Shown piece after piece: positions 59,925 to 64,000 of a stretch of DNA of 64,000 nt. Made by a program: the position numbers and the translations under genes. This DNA is from Hepsetus odoe (taxonomy: Eukaryota > Chordata > Actinopteri > Characiformes > Hepsetidae), in NCBI GenBank assembly GCA_017165825.1, contig CM029384.1, positions 8,798,102-8,862,101 of the forward strand, read 5' to 3'. Each line of letters starts with the position of its first letter. Positions within the stretch are counted from its first letter, which is position 1. A model generated the notes under the pieces. The model did not search any database, was not told the origin of the DNA, and worked only from the letters and a program-made list of their open reading frames with translations.

Positions 59925-61105
59925 GCTTCCATTTAGGGGTCGCCACAGCAGATCATTCATTTACATTTCTACCAGTCATCTGCATCTTCCTCCTTCACAC
60001 TGACCACCTGCATGTCCTCTCTCACCACATCCATGCTCCTTCTTCAACATCCTCCTCCTGATTTAATCCTAGTCTCTACCCTGAACATGTCCAAACCAAT
60101 GCAAACCTTGCTTCTTTCACTTTGTCTCCAAAATGACCAATGTGAGCTGTACCTCTAATATACTCATTTCTAATCCTGTTCATCCTTGTCACACCAAACG
60201 AAAAGCTCAGCATCTTTAATTATGACACCTACTGTCTTTTTGTCAGTACCACCGTCTCCAACCTGTACAACATAGCTGATCTCACTACTGTCCTGTAAAC
60301 CTTCCCTTTTACTCTTGCTGGTACCTGTCTGTCACAAATAACTCCAGCCACTCTTCTCCATCCATTCCAACCTGCCTGCACTCTCTTCTTCCCCTCTCTT
60401 CCTCACTCACCATTACTCTGTAACTGTTGATCCCAAGTACTTAAATTCCTCCACCTTTGTCACCTCAACTCCCTCCATTCTAACCACTCCACTTTCCTCC
60501 CTTTCATTCACACTCATGTACTCTGTCTTTGACTTACTCATTTTCATTCCTCTCCTCTCTAGACCATAGCTCCATCTCTCCAGGTTCTCCTCAAGCTGCT
60601 CCCTACTCTTGCAACAGATCACAGTATCATCAGCAAACATCATCGTCCACGGGACTCCTATCTAACCTTGTCTGTCAAACTGTTCATTACTATTGCAGAC
60701 AAGAATGGGCTCAGTGCTGATCCTTGATGTAATCCAACCTCTACCTTAAATGCATCCTTCACTCCCACTGCAGATCTCACCACTGTCACACTGCCCTCAT
60801 ACATATCCTGAACTACTCTCACATACTTTTCTGTAACACCTGACTTTCTCATAGAAAACTCTTCCCTAGACACTCTGTCATTTGCTTTCTCCAAGTCCAC
60901 AAAGGCAAAATGCAACTCCTTCTGACCTTCTCTGTACTTCTTCATCAACACCCTCAGAGTAAACATTGCACCTGTAGTGCTCTTCCTCTGCTTAAAACCA
61001 TACTGCTGTTCACTAATCCTTAACACTTTACTTAAACTAGCTACTACTCTTTCCCATAACGTTATGCTGTGGCTGATTAACTTTATCTCTCTAATTCCAC
61101 AGAGT
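59925..61105 (-). mobile_element. RTE-like non-LTR retrotransposon, 5'-truncated
   Basis: Minus-strand reverse transcriptase remnant. The 5' part at 61026-60658 encodes SEQQYGFKQRKSTTGAMFTL, FAFVDLEKANDRVSREE (an RT Asp in FVDLEKA) and VGLHQGSALSPFL. The next frame, 60643-60413, has FADDTVICC (the catalytic FADD), KSKTEYMSVNEREESG and VEEFKYLGSTV. Frame breaks and stops mark it as inactive. The 3' end 'gcgacccctaaatggaagca' lies near 59938-59950, followed by an A-rich tail. Two internally related copies lie in nfatc2ip introns. Clade call (RTE/Expander-like) is by recall. Confidence 0.82.
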
Positions 61106-61339
61106 TTATAAATGAAAACATGGTTGCAAAAACAGCTCTTTTTGATCTCATTAACATCCCCAATAACCTATTTGTCACAAAAACAAAAAACATTCACAAA
61201 AAGGTGTCTAAATACATGATCATCCACATTAAAAACACCAGTGGGTGTAGTAAATGACATAGATCTTCACATTATAGTGGCACCTGTCATGGTGTTGGAA
61301 GTAATAACCAGCAAGTCAACCGTCATCTCTTTAAGCTGA

Positions 61340-61420
61340 TGAGCTGGAAGCAGGGAACATGCACAAGCATAAGGTTCTGAGCCACTTTGACAAAGGTCTA
61401 ATTTGGTGGTTTATCTGGGA
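61340..61420 (+). mobile_element. Tc1-like fragment
   Basis: 'catgcacaagcataaggttc' then 'tgagccactttgacaaaggt' matches the N-terminal coding region of a common teleost Tc1-like family, whose next block is represented at 42345-42380. Only a short piece is recognisable. Confidence 0.5.
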
Positions 61421-61859
61421 AATAGATGTCACCACAATGCACTATGGCAAGAAAGCCATCCAGAAGAGGCAGTATGATGCTTTGTGCAGTGCTCTGCTTG
61501 ACTTCACCTTTTCATGTGGATGTTAATATAAAACATATTAGCCTGCAGCAGTTTAACCCTGCCCATTATCACTATGCCCATTATAGTTTTTCAGCCTGAA
61601 CTGCTTTTTGAAGAGACTGTAACACAGGGAATAAAATAAGAACAAATATCATTTATATACAGTGTGGGGAAAGAACTATACAGGCTTTTGGTTTTGGTTT
61701 AATGTAGTGCAAAATGCAGAGCAATTTAACCACCTCACACACCACACACCTAATTTATTTTAAAACTCTATAAACTCTATGTATCTGTGCTGTTTTCAGT
61801 TTGTTTGCTATTTTCTTTCTTACTTACTTTATCTTAGGTCTTTAGGCAAATCTTGCTTT

Positions 61860-64000
61860 GCGTACATGTGTGTACATGTTCAGGCATAAGGATGTCCACA
61901 TGTGCACCTGGCACCAGGACACCCTAGGCCGCAGTTCAATGATCAACTTTGTGGTCGTGTCATCGGACTTGCGGCCCCATGTCTTGGACACTCGGGTAAA
62001 GAGAGGGGCGGAGCTGTCAACCGACCATCACCTGGTGGTGAGTTGGCTTCGTTGGTGGGGGAGGATGCCGGTCAGACCTGGTAGGCCCAAACGCATTGTG
62101 AGGGTCTGCTGGGAACGTTTGGCAGAGTCCCCTGTCAGGACAAGCTTCAACTCCCACCTCCGTCAAAGCTTTAACCACGTCCCGGGGGAGGTGGGGGACA
62201 TTGAGTCTGAATGGACTATGTTCTGCGCCTCCATTGTCAAGGCGGCTGACCGGAGCTGTGGCCGGGAGGTGGTCGGTGCCTGTCGCGGTGGCAACCCTAG
62301 AACCCGTTGGTGGACACCAGCGGTGAGGGATGCCATCAAGCTGAAGAAGGGCCTTTTTGGCCAGTGGGGCTCCGGAGGCAGCTGATAGGTACCGATAGGC
62401 CAAGCGGAATGCGGCTCTGGTGGTTGCTGAGGCAAAAACTCGGGCATGGGAGGAGTTTGGAGAGGCCATGGAGAAGGACTTCTCCAAGGACAGATGGCTT
62501 CGAGGAAATTCTGGTCCACCATCCGGCGTCTCAGGAGGGGAAAGCAGTGCATGGTCAACACAGTGTATAGTGGGGATGGTATGCTGCTGACCTCGACTCG
62601 GGACGTTGTGGGTCGGTGGGGGGAGTACTTCGAAGACCTCCTTAATTCCACCAACATGCCTTCCGAGGAGGAAGCAGAGCCTGGGGACATAGAGGTGGAC
62701 TCTTCCATCTCTGGGGTTGAGGTTGCCAAGGTGGTCAAAAAGCTCCTTGGTGGCAGGGCTCCGGGAGTGGATGAGATCCGCCCAGAGTTCCTCAAGGCTC
62801 TGGATGTTGTAGGACTGTCATGGCTGACACGCCTCTGCAACATCGCATGGACATCGGGGACGGTGCCTCTGGATTGGCAAACCGGGGTGGTGGTCCCCCT
62901 CTTTAAGAAAGGGGACCGGAGGGTGTGTTCCAATTATCGAGGGATCACACTTCTCAGCCTCCCGGGGAAAGTCTATTCAGGGGTCCTGGAAAGGAGGGTC
63001 CGTCGGATAGTCGAACCTCAGATCCAGGAGGAGCAATGTGGTTTTCGTCCAGGTCGCGGAACAGTGGACCAGCTCTACACCCTTAGCAGGGTCCTGGGGG
63101 GGTGCATGGGAGTTTGCCCAACCAGTTTACATGTGCTTTGTGGACTTGGAGAAGGCATTCGACCGTGTCCCTCGGGGGCTCCTGTGGGGGGTACTCCGGG
63201 AGTATGGGGTATCGGATTCCCTGTTAAGGGCTGTCCGGTCCCTGTACAACCGGTGTCAGAGCTTGGTCCGCATTGCCGGCAGTAAGTCGGACCTGTTCCT
63301 GGTGAGGGTTGGCCTCTGCCAGGGCTGCCCGTTGTCACCGATCCTGTTCATAACTTTTATGGACAGGATTTCTAGCCGCAGCCAGGGCGTTGAGGGGGTC
63401 CGGTTTGGTGGGCTCAGGATTGGGTCTCTGCTTTTTGCAGATGACGTTGTCCTGTTGGCCTCATCATGCCGTGACCTTCAGCACTCTCTGGATCGGTTCG
63501 CAGCCGAGTGTGAAGCGGCTGGGATGAGAATCAGCACCTCTAAATCTGAGGCCATGGTCCTCAGTCGGAAAAGGGTGGAATGCCCTCTCAGGATTGGGAG
63601 TGAGACCTTGCCCCAAGTGGAGGAGTTTAAGTATCTCGGAATCTTGTTCACGAGTGAGGGTAAAATGGAGCGGGAGATCGACAGGCGGATCGGGGCAGCT
63701 TCTGCAGTGATGCGGGCTCTGCATCAGTCCGTCATGGTGAAGAAGGAGCTGAGCCAGAAGGCAAAGCTCTCAATTTACCAGTCGATCTACGTTCCCACCC
63801 TCACCTATGGTCACGAGCTGTGGGTAGTGACCGAAAGAACGAGATCGCGAATACAAGCGGCCGAAATGAGTTTCCTCCGCAGGGTGTCTGGACTCTCCCT
63901 TAGAGATAGGGTGAGAAGCTCAGCCATCCGGGAGGGGCTCAAAGTAGAGCCGCTGCTCCTCCGCATCGAGAGGAGTCAGATGAGGTGGCTCGGGCATCTG
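61860..64000 (+). mobile_element. Rex3-type non-LTR retrotransposon, 5'-truncated, runs off window
   Basis: Plus-strand element starting mid-endonuclease (CVYMFRHKDVHMCTWHQDTL) with the catalytic-end motif STDHHLVV, then an RT region: APGVDEIRPEFLKAL, VVVPLFKKGDRR, NYRGITLLSLPGK, QCGFRPGRGT, MCFVDLEKAFDRVPRGLLW, CQGCPLSPILF and LLFADDVVLLA (FADD at 63434-63445), KYLGILFTSEG. Frameshifts near 62375-62480 and 63100-63115 and stops make it non-functional. Blocks 'tggcaaaccggggtggtggt' (62875-62894) and CAGGGCTGCCCGTTGTCACCG-type sequence at 63318-63338 agree with the conserved Rex3 RT stretches I recall. The 3' end lies beyond 64000. Confidence 0.85.

Noticed and set aside
62163..62933. 256-codon minus-strand frame
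   Set aside because: Antisense shadow of the Rex3-like reverse transcriptase region.
1..64000. CRISPR arrays, operons, bacterial or viral genes
   Set aside because: No regularly spaced repeats with unique spacers and no prokaryotic gene organisation; the window is vertebrate nuclear DNA.

Overview
This window is vertebrate nuclear DNA, almost certainly from a teleost fish. The evidence is small GT-AG exons spread through AT-rich introns, abundant Tc1/mariner relics, a Rex3-type LINE, tRNA-derived SINEs, many dinucleotide microsatellites, and six genes whose reconstructed proteins match vertebrate families. Species cannot be fixed from the sequence.

Layout. (1) 1-11.05 kb, plus strand: the 3' two thirds of atxn2l (ataxin-2-like; LsmAD part, PAM2 motif, C-terminus), 17 exons in frame; upstream exons lie outside the window. 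(2) 12.1-21.2 kb, minus: lat, the T-cell receptor signalling adaptor, 12 very small coding exons. (3) 24.4-32.8 kb, minus: spns1, a lysosomal major-facilitator lysophospholipid transporter, 12 coding exons, 506 aa. (4) 34.3-40.9 kb, minus: nfatc2ip (NIP45), two SUMO-like domains, 9 coding exons, 357 aa. (5) 41.6-46.3 kb, minus: sgf29, tandem-Tudor reader of the SAGA complex, 9 coding exons, 293 aa, the same length as human. (6) 50.8-53.1 kb, plus: nupr1, a small stress-induced nuclear protein, with a TATA box. (7) 53.1-64 kb: no host gene recognised; microsatellites, possible regulatory sequence, an RTE-like LINE (59.9-61.1 kb) and a Rex3-like LINE running off the window end.

The gene set is a compact version of human 16p11.2 (NUPR1-SGF29 ... 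ATXN2L ... NFATC2IP-SPNS1-LAT). NFATC2IP, SPNS1 and LAT keep their order and common orientation. The genes do not form one pathway; lat and nfatc2ip both act in T-cell activation, while the others serve RNA metabolism, lysosomal lipid export, chromatin and stress responses.

No clearly undescribed biological system was found. The most interesting signals are a LINE 3' end plus flanking nfatc2ip intron copied in inverted orientation into intron 1 of the same gene (possible 3' transduction); an aspartate before the PLC-gamma tyrosine of Lat; a perfect heat-shock element and an ATF6-type site upstream of nupr1; and a near-perfect 44-bp palindrome in nupr1 intron 1.
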